Source: PUPG01 sp031323845 (GTDB lineage: Bacteria > Bacteroidota > Bacteroidia > Bacteroidales > UBA7960). From it: DNA of 64,000 bases. The DNA lies in the NCBI GenBank assembly GCA_031323845.1, contig JAVIYP010000001.1:91445-155444 (forward strand), in the 5' to 3' direction. Shown piece by piece: positions 43,400 through 53,480 of this stretch (within the stretch, counting starts at the first letter, position 1; each line of letters begins with the position of its first letter). A model generated the notes under the pieces. That model ran no database searches and was not told the DNA's origin. It was given only the letters and a program-made list of their open reading frames with translations. Made by a program: the position numbers and the translations under genes.

Positions 43400-46300
43400 T
43401 TAATGGATTAGATGATTTATCGTTGTTGTTTCAGCCATGCGCGAATAATAAATAGCGTCATAGATCACTTGCTGGATATTGGTACGCATGTTCTTTTCGA
43501 TGATTTTCCGGTTGTCCTGGTCGGGATAGGTGCGATTGGCAAGAAAGACAAACACGAGGTTTTCCTGCGGATCGGCCCATGCCAGTCCTCCGGTAAACCC
43601 GCTGTGCCCGAAGCTGTATGGAGAAGCGCTGCTTGCAGCGGGGTTTGATTCATCCGGTTTGATGGCGGGCTTGTCAAATCCCAGGCCGCGACGGTTGCCG
43701 TTCTCAGGGAACTGTACCCGGACGAATTCTCTTACAGTCTTCCTGTCAAAAAACCATTCACCGCCGTAATACCCCTCATTCAGCAGGAGCTGCATCAGCA
43801 CAGCAACGTCGTAGGCGTTTGAAAACAACCCTGCATGCCCGCTTACGCCTCCCAGCATGGCTGCGGCCGGGTCATGCACATGCCCGTGCAGAACCTGCTT
43901 GCGCCAGATCGTGTCGCGTGATGAAGGCACAATGCGCTCAAGATCAAAATGCTTCAGCGGCTCATAGCGAATATTGGTCAGACCCAATGGTCTGTAAAGG
44001 TAGTCAATGATAAACTCATTGATGGGTTGCTTCCCCTGTCTGTCAATAATTTCGGAAAGCAGCATGAAGCCAAGGTCGCTGTAACGATAAGCCGCGGACT
44101 CGCGCAGGTCTGAAGCCAGGATGTGGGTAAAGATGGTGTCTCTGAAGTTACGGTTGATAAATAAATCACGGGCTACTTCAACAGGGAAATTCTCTGTTAA
44201 GACAGCATTGTAAATGCCTTCAAGAAACACACCATTATCCAGGGTTGACCGGTAAAACGGGATCCATGGTAAAAACCTGCCCTGGTGTGCCAGCAGGTCG
44301 CGCAGGCGGATGTCGTATTTGTCAGAACCTTCAAGCCAGTCCAGGTAAAACCCGATGTTCCTGTCCAGCTCCAGGAGGTCCATGTCTTTCAGTATCATTA
44401 ATGAGAGGGTGGTGGAGGCAATTTTGGTTATTGAGGCCAGGTCGTAGATGTCAGCCTTGCTGACCGCCCTGAGGCTGTCGTAGGTGTGATGTCCGAATGC
44501 TTTTTCGTAGATCAGTATGCCGTCTTTAATGATCACTATCTGGCATCCCGGGAATGCCTTCATTCGGATGCCTTCATGGACCAGTGAGTCAATTTTTGAG
44601 AGATGCTCTGAACGCATCCCGGTTTCTTCGGCTGCTCCAAAGCGGATCCTTCCGTTGGAAGAGGTGTGTATGCCCGACCCGGCCCGGAAATGTGGCCCGG
44701 CAGTAACGGGCAGCACACCCCTGGCGGGCAAAGCGCCGAAAATTACCTGGGCTGCTGCATGCCGGAACAATAACCCGTCCTGATATCCTACAAGAATTGC
44801 TTCCACATCCAGGATGCTGTCCTTGAAAAAAGCAAGACTGTAAGGATTCGCAAACACACTGAGCACCACTGGCTGCTGTTTTGCAATCTGGCTTACCAAA
44901 TCAATGGTTTTACCGTTTATCCCATAATTATTCGAAAGAAAAAAACTGTTGTTATGGATAGAAATGATCACCAGGTCATAAGAGGCGAGTTGCTGCGTCA
45001 TTTGCCGGGCACCTTCAGGACTGTGGTACTTGTCGATGCCGTAAAATGTTATGGGTGCGTATCTGCCCAGCATCTCGTGAAAACTGTTGTATGGATAATC
45101 GCCTATGGCCAGCGCGGCAATGCGTTTCTGGTCTGTGATCCCTAAAGGTAACAGCTCTTTCTCGTTCTTGGCCACGGTGATGGCTTCCTCTGCCAGGGCT
45201 TTGTTCAAAAGCCTTCCCCTGTAACTGTTCAGGTCTTCGGTTAGCCCTTCGATGTTAACATATTCCAGCTTGTCCAGGCCGGCTTTATATTTGTAATAGA
45301 GCACTTTTCTGCATTTGCTGTTGATCAGTGCTTCGGAGATGAGGCCTTGCTCAACGGCCCTTTTTATGGTTCTGATCGTAAGACTTACATCCTTTGGAAC
45401 AAGCAGGATGTCATTGCCTGCAAGCAGCGCCTGCAGTTCGAGCTCACCAGGTGGCAAATATTCACTGACTCCGTTCATCTGAAGGCCGTCAGTTATGACA
45501 AGCCCGTTAAAACCCAGACTGTTTTGCAGGAGCTCTGTTACGATAGTGTGCGACAGTGAGGATGGCAGTCTCTCTGCGGATTCCAGTGACGGGATCTCCA
45601 GATGAGCTGTCATTACGGCATGCAGCCCCTCGTTAATCAGCCTTCTGAACGGATAGATATGAATACTGTCAAGCTCTTCAAAGGACTGATGAAGCAAAGG
45701 CAATGTGTGATGAGAGTCTTCCCTGGTGTCGCCATGACCCGGAAAATGTTTTGCACAGGCAATGATGCCGGCATCCTGCATCCCTTGCATATATGCGGTG
45801 CCCTTGTCGGCCACCCGTCTGGGGTCTTCTCCGAAAGCCCTGAAATTGATCACCGGATTATCGGGATTATTGTTTACATCCACTACCGGGGCAAAATTTA
45901 TATGGACACCCAAACGCCTCAGCTGCCGGCCCACCTCCATTCCCATTTGATAAATGAGTTGGTTGTTGTTGATAGCACCAAGCGCCATCTGCCTGGGAAA
46001 AAATATGGTGCTGTCCAGCCGCATCGAAGGCCCCCACTCGGCATCCATAGCTACAAACAAAGGTGTCTGTACCTGGCTCTGCAAACGATTGGTCAGCATT
46101 GCCTGCCGTTTGGGGCCACCCCTGAAAAATACCACACCGCCAACATTGTGCCGCATTACTTCCCTGACAATGGCGTTATGATACTCCTCATCGCGTTCCG
46201 TATAAACTTCAACCATGATCAGCTGGGCTATGCGCTGCTCCAGGCTTAACGTGGCAAAAACTGAATCAACCCAGTGTGCAGCATGCCGAGTATAATAATC

Positions 46301-46408
46301 CTGCGTAGTTGACCCCGGTGATGAAGCCATTAACACAGATGCTTCAGGCAAAGAAAACCATCCGTAACTTAACAGGATCAGCAGGAGATATGCATGTAGT
46401 TTGCGCAT
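43400..46408 (-). CDS. GH3 beta-N-acetylglucosaminidase fused to a serine beta-lactamase-like hydrolase
   Basis: A 1,002-residue exported two-enzyme protein with signal MRKLHAYLLLILLSYGWFS; this ATG (46408) is preferred to the one at 46510. The N-terminal half is a NagZ-like GH3 enzyme with KHFPGHGDTREDSHH at about 220-234 and the nucleophile Asp in GLVITDGLQMN near 307, then a GH3 C-terminal alpha/beta domain. The C-terminal ~390 residues are a class C beta-lactamase/PBP-like hydrolase: SxxK in LASITKIAS (about 659-662), YSD in AYRYSDLGFM, and HSG in SFGHSGFTGG. Both act on cell-wall fragments, so it probably trims or recycles peptidoglycan in the periplasm. This fusion is known in Bacteroidota. 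Confidence 0.93.
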   Translation of the reverse strand: MRKLHAYLLLILLSYGWFSLPEASVLMASSPGSTTQDYYTRHAAHWVDSVFATLSLEQRIAQLIMVEVYTERDEEYHNAIVREVMRHNVGGVVFFRGGPKRQAMLTNRLQSQVQTPLFVAMDAEWGPSMRLDSTIFFPRQMALGAINNNQLIYQMGMEVGRQLRRLGVHINFAPVVDVNNNPDNPVINFRAFGEDPRRVADKGTAYMQGMQDAGIIACAKHFPGHGDTREDSHHTLPLLHQSFEELDSIHIYPFRRLINEGLHAVMTAHLEIPSLESAERLPSSLSHTIVTELLQNSLGFNGLVITDGLQMNGVSEYLPPGELELQALLAGNDILLVPKDVSLTIRTIKRAVEQGLISEALINSKCRKVLYYKYKAGLDKLEYVNIEGLTEDLNSYRGRLLNKALAEEAITVAKNEKELLPLGITDQKRIAALAIGDYPYNSFHEMLGRYAPITFYGIDKYHSPEGARQMTQQLASYDLVIISIHNNSFFLSNNYGINGKTIDLVSQIAKQQPVVLSVFANPYSLAFFKDSILDVEAILVGYQDGLLFRHAAAQVIFGALPARGVLPVTAGPHFRAGSGIHTSSNGRIRFGAAEETGMRSEHLSKIDSLVHEGIRMKAFPGCQIVIIKDGILIYEKAFGHHTYDSLRAVSKADIYDLASITKIASTTLSLMILKDMDLLELDRNIGFYLDWLEGSDKYDIRLRDLLAHQGRFLPWIPFYRSTLDNGVFLEGIYNAVLTENFPVEVARDLFINRNFRDTIFTHILASDLRESAAYRYSDLGFMLLSEIIDRQGKQPINEFIIDYLYRPLGLTNIRYEPLKHFDLERIVPSSRDTIWRKQVLHGHVHDPAAAMLGGVSGHAGLFSNAYDVAVLMQLLLNEGYYGGEWFFDRKTVREFVRVQFPENGNRRGLGFDKPAIKPDESNPAASSASPYSFGHSGFTGGLAWADPQENLVFVFLANRTYPDQDNRKIIEKNMRTNIQQVIYDAIYYSRMAETTTINHLIH

Positions 46409-46443
46409 AGAAACCAGATAAATCGTCAGCGGTATAATCCGTG

Positions 46444-46451
46444 CAAATATA
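46444..46451 (-). promoter_or_regulatory. Candidate -7 box of the GH3 gene
   Basis: Read on the minus strand this is TATATTTG (TAnnTTTG), 35 bases before the ATG at 46408, which favours that start over 46510. Confidence 0.4.
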
Positions 46452-46712
46452 TAAAAAGCTGCATTATTATTTAAAAAAATACGCATATCCTGCGATGTGC
46501 CGGATATCAAGCTGCAGAAGCCAATTTCACCGTCAGTTGGTTAGATAGTTCAAGCAATATTGTTTATCAGAATAGCAGCCAGGAAAACTCTGTGCCCGCA
46601 GTTAACCACGGTTTTGCGGGGCTTATGAGGGAGAGCGCTTGCTTTTTCCTGCCGGCTATGCTTAGCATCTGCTGTTTCGGCAGTGGTCGCATAAATTCTT
46701 ACCGGACAATGG

Positions 46713-47768
46713 TTATTTAAGAAAGGAGGGAGGGCATGGATAGGTTCCGCACCTGCGCTGCATATGATCGGCACAATCGAGGTACCAGGTCAGACTTATT
46801 TCATGGCTTCCGCCCGATGTTCTGGCCGTGAGTGGAGAAACGGTCATGTCATAACTGTAACCGATCTTGTATTTTGCCTGCTGGATGCCGGCAGTAAAAA
46901 TTATGGCATCAATATTTTCAAAGGCATGTCTGACCCATATCCCGGTAAAAATTGGTTCTTTGCTGAAATATAATCCTGTGGTGACATGATAAAAGTCTCC
47001 CTGTTTTTCAAAAAGCAGGTTGGGTGTCAGCGTTGCATTTCGTTCCCATCGACGCTGCGGCCAGTTTTGTTCGAGCGAAATCACATAGCCTAGATGGCCG
47101 GAATACTTTAGGTCAAGACGTTCGGAAACCATACTGTAATAATTGATGCGGGGCATGAAAAGGTGGTTTACAGTGAAACCGGAATAAAATACATCCTGGT
47201 AATTGAAGGTGAATCCAACGCCAAAATCAGGGTGATGAATGCTTGTATGATCTGGTGGAGTTACACCCGTTCCATGGATAAAGCCATAGTCGGGGTCGAG
47301 CTGGTCGGCGAAAGTGAGTTTGCTCCAGTTAAGCTGTCGAAGCGAATAGGCTGCATATACACCAGCATTCATTAACCAGTTAATGTTGAGTTGTACGGGT
47401 TTTGAATAGGATACTCTAAGGTTGTGCATTTGGAGAATGCCGTCACCCTGGGAGTCGTTTTTATAGGAAAAACCAAGGCCGGCTTCAATTTTGTTTGAAT
47501 ACCAGTCAAACGTTATATGGGTATGGCTGTATGCTCGTGGGATGGATGTCCATTGTTCTCTGTGAAAGAGTTTAAACCGGTGACAAAAATAGGAGCCTGC
47601 CAGGGCAGGATTGAGGTAAATGCCGGATGCTACAAAATGGGAATAGGCAGCGTCCTGTGCCCTGGCCGGCGCAAAGCCAAAGACCAGAACAGCTAAGAAA
47701 AGTATTGTCCTTGCAAAGATACCCTCCGGTTTTTTACAACGTTGAATCGTTTGTTCAGCCTGAACCAT
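46713..47768 (-). CDS. PorP/SprF-family T9SS outer-membrane protein
   Basis: A 351-residue outer-membrane barrel protein. The signal is TILFLAVLVFGFAPARAQ; the family opening is AAYSHFVASGIYLNPALAGS, followed by repeated strands such as GLGFSYKNDSQGDGIL, DFGVGFTFNYQDVFYSGFTV and KIGYSYDMTVSP. PorP/SprF proteins help secrete and anchor T9SS cargo carrying type B sorting domains. The gene lies 7 bases after exactly such a cargo gene, the usual pairing. The C-terminal tail (about 15 residues, Cys-rich, ending CGTYPCPPSFLK) runs past the last strand and is odd. Confidence 0.9.
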   Translation of the reverse strand: MVQAEQTIQRCKKPEGIFARTILFLAVLVFGFAPARAQDAAYSHFVASGIYLNPALAGSYFCHRFKLFHREQWTSIPRAYSHTHITFDWYSNKIEAGLGFSYKNDSQGDGILQMHNLRVSYSKPVQLNINWLMNAGVYAAYSLRQLNWSKLTFADQLDPDYGFIHGTGVTPPDHTSIHHPDFGVGFTFNYQDVFYSGFTVNHLFMPRINYYSMVSERLDLKYSGHLGYVISLEQNWPQRRWERNATLTPNLLFEKQGDFYHVTTGLYFSKEPIFTGIWVRHAFENIDAIIFTAGIQQAKYKIGYSYDMTVSPLTARTSGGSHEISLTWYLDCADHMQRRCGTYPCPPSFLK

Positions 47769-47775
47769 GCATAGG

Positions 47776-50649
47776 TTATTTTAACAGCAATACGTTGCCT
47801 TTTTTTATGATTGTTTTGCCACGGGCGTCCCTGTAATTTAACTGCCACACATAAACGCCCTGCGGTGCGAGAGCTCCGCCTCTGATCCTGCCATCCCACT
47901 CAGGATTTGTGCTTTGCTCGTAATGGATCCTTTCGCCCCAGCGGTTAAACACCATAAACTCAAATACTGTGGGTAATCCGTCGCCTGACAAAAAGATCTC
48001 ATCGCTACCCGATAAAGGACCAAAAGTACCCGTGCCGGCTCCGCCGCCACCACCCCCACCCGGATTGAAAGCGTTTGGCATGTGTACATCCACCAATACG
48101 GAAATATCCTGATAGCTGCTGTCTGGACAACCGAATTGCAGCTGCGGAATATCGATGTCCGCGATTTGCCACACCCTGTAAGTGCCCGCTTCACTGTAGG
48201 TGTGAAGCGGGTTTTGTGCCTCTGAGCTGCTGTTGTCACCAAAACGGTACAGGAAGATATCCGCGGAGCTCAACGTGTCGTGAAACATATATGACCGGTC
48301 TGTAAATGAAAGCTCGTGTCCTGTAAAAGCCCTTTCAGGCTCAATGATAAAACGGCTGACGGGAATGTCGAATACTTCAATGTCTTTTTCCATGACACCA
48401 GTGCAGCCATCCTCTGCAGTTACTTCCAGCCTGACGGTAAAACTTCCGATATCATGATATACGTGTACCGGGTTCGGTTGTGTTGAACTGTATCCGTCAC
48501 CGAAGTCCCAAAGCCAGGTTTGGATATTTTGATCCGGCCCACTTCCCGGTTTAAAGAAGCGGGCAGTCTGACCAAAACAATGGTCTTGCGGACTGAAATC
48601 CGGTTCCGGCCCTGGTAAAACATTGACGGTGATTGTGTAATCTTCACCTTCGCCACAATCATTCACCCCGCGAACACTGATAACAGCTTCACCGGGGTGA
48701 TCAAATCTGAAATTTTGCTCCCTGCCAGCCACCGGGGGCATTTCTTCGCCCATAAAGGTCCATATGTACCACGAAGCATGCTGGATAGGATTAACTGAAT
48801 AGATGACTTCACTGCCCTGGCACACTTCCGCCGGGCCGTCAATTTCATTCGCCGTGGCCGGTAAGTTAATCAGGGAAATCTGCAGTTCGGAGGCCGGGGT
48901 GTTGCCGCATTCGTTACCGGCATAAACCGACAAGGTACCACCGGTGAAGCCTTCATCATACAATACAGTGATTGCCGTTGTTCCGTGTCCGTCAAGAATG
49001 GTAGCACCCGCCGGGGCCTGCCAGTAAATATCACCTTCTACAATAAGCGGCTCAATGCTGTACGCCAGTTGGACCTCCTGCCCTTCGCACAGCTTATCCT
49101 CGCCTGATATTGAACTTACCGGGCCGGCAAGCGGTAACAGAGTGAACGTTTTGATGTCTGAATAATCGCTTTCGCTGCATATGTTCTCTGACCTGACCCT
49201 GATGTCCACATCTCCGGATTCGGTGCCCTGACTGAAAAACACCCTGATCTCAGAGGTGCCCTGCCCGTCAACTATTTGTCCGGCGCTGAGCGTCCACCGG
49301 TAATAAGTGGCAAGGTCATCCTCGGTGGCAGAAAACAGATACTCCTCTCCGGCACATCCCTCATCTGGTCCTGAAACAACAGGCGGATCAAGGGCTATCG
49401 TGTCAATGATGTAAAAGCTGAACTCAGTTGCACTGATGCCACCGTTGCACTGTACCACTGTTGTATTGCTCGCCCTCAGGGTCACGGTGTGGTCGCCGGG
49501 TGTTGCATACAAATAAGTCTGAGAAGCCATGGAAGTACCTGCATCCGTTTGTTCACCATCAATGGTCCAGAGGTAAGTAGTTGCGTTGGGATTACCCCCG
49601 CAAGGAGGCAAACTGTTGTTATGGAATGTTATCGAAGCGCCCAGGCAAATAGTGTCAACGGCTGATATCACCGCCACAGGCTCCTGCTCCACAGCTATGG
49701 GCTCAATGGTGAACTGCTGGTAGCCGCAAAGGTTTTCGGCCCTGGCAGTCAGCGTATAAACATTTCCGGGCGTTCCGCAGGAGGCTTCATCAAAAGTATG
49801 AGATATAGACGCAGGAGGCTGGGTGCCAATTGGAAAAATATAAGGCGGACTCCCATCATTAAAGGTGAAGGTGTATTTTGTGCCCAGGTTGTTCGCAATG
49901 TCCGATATGAGGTATTCCAGGGTCAGCGGTGCGCAACCCACCGTGCCTTCAGGACCTGCGACACCCAAACCTGGGTTGCGGTTGTACAGTACTTGATATG
50001 GCTCGCTGTGTGTACAACCATTTGCTCCTTCAACAATGAATACCAGCTCCCAGTAGCCTTGCTGATCTCCGTAATTATGCGAGATATCCTCAAAATCATC
50101 AGTTTCAAAGAGAGGAGAACCATCACCCCAGTCGATGGCATAATGTACATTGTCGGTAAACGATGCATTTTGCAGATTGAGTTCAAAGTCACCGTCGCCG
50201 GTGCATTTTCTGAAACCAGGCCATTCAGCGTCCAGAAGCAGGGTGCTTGGAGGGCGTATAAGCGTAACGCTTGACGTCTGCGTGTCCGTTTCCCCGTTGC
50301 CGGTTACCGTCAGGATTACCGTAAAAGATTGTGTGCCGTTGCCGGGATCTGCAACATAATGATGCTCGGGATGCTTTTCCGTGGATTCATTGCCGTCTCC
50401 AAAATTCCAGTGATACGAGAGATTATCGCCTGAAGAGGTATTCGTAAAGGAAACTGTCATCGGAGAGCACTGATTGTCAGGGGTGAAGGAAAATCCTGCC
50501 TGAATCTGACACATGCCGGCGATAGGCAGAAAAGACAAAAAAGCTAACACACTCCAAACGATGATGTTGTGGTGCACTGAGTATTTTTCCGGGCTATGGA
50601 AAATACCGGTGCAAAAAGAATATCTGTTTTGTGTTCGTCTGATGCGCAT
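47776..50649 (-). CDS. Large PKD-domain T9SS cargo with a type B sorting domain
   Basis: A 957-residue secreted protein with a signal core IIVWSVLAFLSFLPIAGMCQ after a 28-residue leader. Several PKD-type Ig folds follow: YHWNFGDGNESTEKHPEHHY near 80-100, AIDWGDGSPLF, TWLWDFGDGYSSTQPNPVHV near 690, and one at 790-840. Between them are Ig-like stretches of the 'GPxExCxGxxxxY' kind (GPDEGCAGEEYLFSA; GPAEVCQGSEVIYSV). The C-terminal ~100 residues are a type B (CHU_C) sorting domain: FMVFNRWGERIHYEQ, EWDGRI, GVYVWQLNYRD, ending VLLLK. The usual PNGDGxND loop is replaced by a Gly run. The PorP/SprF gene follows. It is likely a surface adhesin. Confidence 0.88.
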   Translation of the reverse strand: MRIRRTQNRYSFCTGIFHSPEKYSVHHNIIVWSVLAFLSFLPIAGMCQIQAGFSFTPDNQCSPMTVSFTNTSSGDNLSYHWNFGDGNESTEKHPEHHYVADPGNGTQSFTVILTVTGNGETDTQTSSVTLIRPPSTLLLDAEWPGFRKCTGDGDFELNLQNASFTDNVHYAIDWGDGSPLFETDDFEDISHNYGDQQGYWELVFIVEGANGCTHSEPYQVLYNRNPGLGVAGPEGTVGCAPLTLEYLISDIANNLGTKYTFTFNDGSPPYIFPIGTQPPASISHTFDEASCGTPGNVYTLTARAENLCGYQQFTIEPIAVEQEPVAVISAVDTICLGASITFHNNSLPPCGGNPNATTYLWTIDGEQTDAGTSMASQTYLYATPGDHTVTLRASNTTVVQCNGGISATEFSFYIIDTIALDPPVVSGPDEGCAGEEYLFSATEDDLATYYRWTLSAGQIVDGQGTSEIRVFFSQGTESGDVDIRVRSENICSESDYSDIKTFTLLPLAGPVSSISGEDKLCEGQEVQLAYSIEPLIVEGDIYWQAPAGATILDGHGTTAITVLYDEGFTGGTLSVYAGNECGNTPASELQISLINLPATANEIDGPAEVCQGSEVIYSVNPIQHASWYIWTFMGEEMPPVAGREQNFRFDHPGEAVISVRGVNDCGEGEDYTITVNVLPGPEPDFSPQDHCFGQTARFFKPGSGPDQNIQTWLWDFGDGYSSTQPNPVHVYHDIGSFTVRLEVTAEDGCTGVMEKDIEVFDIPVSRFIIEPERAFTGHELSFTDRSYMFHDTLSSADIFLYRFGDNSSSEAQNPLHTYSEAGTYRVWQIADIDIPQLQFGCPDSSYQDISVLVDVHMPNAFNPGGGGGGGAGTGTFGPLSGSDEIFLSGDGLPTVFEFMVFNRWGERIHYEQSTNPEWDGRIRGGALAPQGVYVWQLNYRDARGKTIIKKGNVLLLK

Positions 50650-50751
50650 CGTACCCGCTGTTTATCGCGCTGTTTGCTATATGGTTAAATGTAACGACCG
50701 GAAACTAAATGTGGAAGGGTAGTGGACAATGTTTCCCGGCAACTGTCTTTT

Positions 50752-50782
50752 CAAAAATAGAAAATTGTTTTTGACTTTGCAA
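50752..50782 (-). promoter_or_regulatory. Promoter of the PKD cargo/PorP operon
   Basis: On the minus strand TTG (50782-50780), 20 bases, then TATTTTTG (50759-50752). The -7 box lies 102 bases before the ATG at 50649. Confidence 0.55.
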
Positions 50783-50893
50783 GTCTTTATTATTCAGATA
50801 TATAACTAAGCATATATTTGTTTGATATGCAAAGATGTAATCCGGTTTTATGAAAACAGGCGTGGCTGCAATGTTGCAAAGGTTTTTATTGAA

Positions 50894-52228
50894 TCAGATG
50901 CGATAGCGTTTCCATTTTCCTGAATAGAGGTAGGCCAGTGATCCCAGCCCCAGCATGGTGAAATAGATTACTTCCACGAACCATACCATGGCTGCCGTTG
51001 CCTCCGTCCATGTCACCAGGGCAAAGGCTGTCATCAGGTAAAAGCTGATGCTTAAGAGTTCAATGACTAGGGCTACCGTGGTTTTACCGGTACCTGAAAC
51101 AGCGCTGAAGAGGATCATTCCGGCAGAAAACGCTAACAGAGCCATGGAAATAACGCGCAGCAAGGGAACGGTGGCTTCCACGAGATGCGGTTCTTCAGTG
51201 AAGAAGGAAGCGATAACATCGGGAAAAAACAGCGTAAGCTGTACGATTACAGCACTGATGAGTAAACCCGTAAGGATTACTTTCTTAACCAGTGGGATCA
51301 CATCATCGATCCGGCCCTGTCCGATGATGTTGCTGACAAGCGCGTTGGTTGCAGAGCTCAGTCCCCATACAGGGATCATAAGCAGCATATACACACTTCG
51401 GGTAATGTTTGAGGCGGCCAGCACTGTTTCCCCAATCTGTTCAATGATAAGAAAGAAGGCAAACCAGGCCGAGAAAGAAAAAAAGTACTGAAACATCACG
51501 GGCACACTTATCTTTAGCAGCGAAGCGTATTGACTGACAATGGGTTTGTCAAAGCGGAACAGTCTGTAGTTTTTTATCGTAAGGCTTTTGTATGACCAGA
51601 GCACGTAAAAAACGAACACGGTAACTTCGGCAATATTTGTGGCGAGGGCTGCGCCGGCGATCCCCATGGCAGGAAATCCAAAATTACCGAAGATCAGCAG
51701 GTAATCCAGTAAGATGTTCACAGCTGCCATAAGGCTTGTACTGACGATCAGTATCCGGGTGCGTGTGATCCCTGTGTAAAAGCTGTTAAAGCACAATACG
51801 AGAAAGCCGAACAAAAAACCGAACCTTCTATAATCAAGATAAATCAGGCTTTCTGCCAGCACTGCTTCCGATTTAAGAAAAAAGCCCAGTATAGAGGGAG
51901 CTGCGTGGGTCACCATGAGCATAAGAAAAAGCGCTAGGGCGGCCACAAAATACAGTGCGTGGTCAAACACTGTGCCTATGCTGTGAATGTTTCCTTCTCC
52001 GTTGCGACGACCTATAATGATTTGCAGGCCTATGGCAAAGCCGGCGCCTAACATCACCAGGCACAGGAAAAACACACCGCCTATGGCAGAGGCCCCCAGG
52101 GTGACTTCGCCCAAACGGCCAAGAAAGGCGGTATCAATCACAACCATCAGGTTCTGTGCTACCAGCCCAATGATTATTGGTGTGCTGATCCGCCAGATGC
52201 TTTTGTATGTGTTCTCCGCTGCAGGCAT
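50894..52228 (-). CDS. MATE-family multidrug/Na+ antiporter
   Basis: A 444-residue, 12-helix MATE transporter. The N-terminal repeat opens with ISTPIIIGLVAQNLMVVIDT and FLGRLGEVTLGASAIGG. The second repeat opens with ISVPVMFQYFFSFSAWFAFF, then VLAASNITRSVYMLLMIPVW and GLSSATNALVSNIIGQG. It exports cationic drugs or metabolites using Na+ or H+; the substrate is unknown. It follows the RlmI-like methyltransferase gene by 49 bases on the same strand and may share its transcript. Confidence 0.93.
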   Translation of the reverse strand: MPAAENTYKSIWRISTPIIIGLVAQNLMVVIDTAFLGRLGEVTLGASAIGGVFFLCLVMLGAGFAIGLQIIIGRRNGEGNIHSIGTVFDHALYFVAALALFLMLMVTHAAPSILGFFLKSEAVLAESLIYLDYRRFGFLFGFLVLCFNSFYTGITRTRILIVSTSLMAAVNILLDYLLIFGNFGFPAMGIAGAALATNIAEVTVFVFYVLWSYKSLTIKNYRLFRFDKPIVSQYASLLKISVPVMFQYFFSFSAWFAFFLIIEQIGETVLAASNITRSVYMLLMIPVWGLSSATNALVSNIIGQGRIDDVIPLVKKVILTGLLISAVIVQLTLFFPDVIASFFTEEPHLVEATVPLLRVISMALLAFSAGMILFSAVSGTGKTTVALVIELLSISFYLMTAFALVTWTEATAAMVWFVEVIYFTMLGLGSLAYLYSGKWKRYRI

Positions 52229-52277
52229 GGTGGTTTTGTCTTAGTCTGTCTTTTGGCTTCTGGATTCAGTTTGATCA

Positions 52278-53480
52278 TCAATCGACAGCAAGAACAAGTC
52301 CTTTCAGGTAATGCCCTTCGGGATGAAAAATGTTCACGGGATGGTCTGCAGGTTGCGTAAGCTGGTGCAGCACCCTGACTCTCCGTGCTGCCAGTATGGC
52401 TGCTGACATTACCGTTGAGTGAAACAGCTTCATGTCGACAACCTGTGAGCAGCTGAAGGTAAATATAATTCCCCCGGATTGAATCGCCTTCAGGGCTTCA
52501 AGGTTGAGCCGCTTGTAACCCTGTACCGCATTGTGTTTTACATGCTGGTGTTTGGCATAAGCCGGCGGATCCAGAATGATCAGGTTGTATGCCTCGTTGG
52601 CAGCTTGGCGAAGATACCCCGGCGCATCTTCTGTGATACACCGGTGGTTGCTGCTGCCTGAAGTATTCAGCAGGATGTTTTTTTCGGTAAGCGCTATTGC
52701 CTTGGCAGAACTGTCGAGCGAATGCACTTCACGGGCACCGGCCTTCAGTGCGTATACCGAAAATCCGCCGCTATAGCAAAAAGCATTCAGTATTTTTTTT
52801 CCCCCGGCATACCGGGCGAGCAGTTGCCGGTTGTCGCGCTGATCAATGAAAAAGCCTGTCTTTTGCCCTTTAATGATGTCCACAGTAAAACGGTGACCAT
52901 GTTCCAAGACTTCCACATCTCCGGCGGTTCCGTGAATGAATCCTGCTGGTTCACGGTCAGTCCAGAAGGCTGCCGGAAGCGTGTCCTCACTCTTATCATA
53001 GATGCTGATCAGCTTATCGCCGTAAACCTGTTTCAGCGCATCGGCTATTGGGTTTATAAAACCATGCAGTCCGACCGAATGTACCTGAATGACAAGGTGT
53101 CCGTTATAGTGATCGATGATCAGTCCCGGCAAATGGTCGCCTTCTCCGTGAACCAGGCGGTACACATTGGTATCTTCTGCATCGGCCAGTCCTATTGTCT
53201 TACGCAGCTCATAGGCTGCCCGAATTTTCTCATTCCAGAAATCCGGGCCGAATGACTCCGGCTTTTCGGGTGCAAAAGCCATGATGCGGACAGCAATACT
53301 GGCATCCTGGTAAATGCCGCAACCAAGGTATTCATCCTTGTTTGAATAAACCTCCGCATAGCATCCGTCCCAGGCACGACCCGACATTTTCTTGATGGCG
53401 CCGCTAAAAACCCACGGGTGATACCTTCTTACAGCATCATCCTTTCCCGATTTCAAAATAATCTTCAATACACTGGTCAT
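52278..53480 (-). CDS. RlmI-like class I SAM-dependent rRNA methyltransferase
   Basis: A 400-residue protein with the RlmI/RlmK layout. An N-terminal PUA domain (LKSGKDDAVRRYHPWVFSGA; DEYLGCGIYQDASIAVRIMA), a central region with VHGEGDHLPGLIIDHYN, and the Rossmann methyltransferase (KKILNAFCYSGGFSVYALKA, EVHSLDSSAKAI, LIILDPPAYAKHQ). RlmI makes m5C1962 in 23S rRNA; whether this copy hits the same base is inferred. QKTGFFIDQRDNR is the family signature before the SAM site. The MATE gene follows. The 216 bases to the next upstream gene hold nothing recognisable. Confidence 0.92.
   Translation of the reverse strand: MTSVLKIILKSGKDDAVRRYHPWVFSGAIKKMSGRAWDGCYAEVYSNKDEYLGCGIYQDASIAVRIMAFAPEKPESFGPDFWNEKIRAAYELRKTIGLADAEDTNVYRLVHGEGDHLPGLIIDHYNGHLVIQVHSVGLHGFINPIADALKQVYGDKLISIYDKSEDTLPAAFWTDREPAGFIHGTAGDVEVLEHGHRFTVDIIKGQKTGFFIDQRDNRQLLARYAGGKKILNAFCYSGGFSVYALKAGAREVHSLDSSAKAIALTEKNILLNTSGSSNHRCITEDAPGYLRQAANEAYNLIILDPPAYAKHQHVKHNAVQGYKRLNLEALKAIQSGGIIFTFSCSQVVDMKLFHSTVMSAAILAARRVRVLHQLTQPADHPVNIFHPEGHYLKGLVLAVD

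Noticed and set aside
46550..46774. 74-codon minus-strand frame after the PorP gene
   Set aside because: It overlaps the PorP 3' end in another frame and has no signal or motif.
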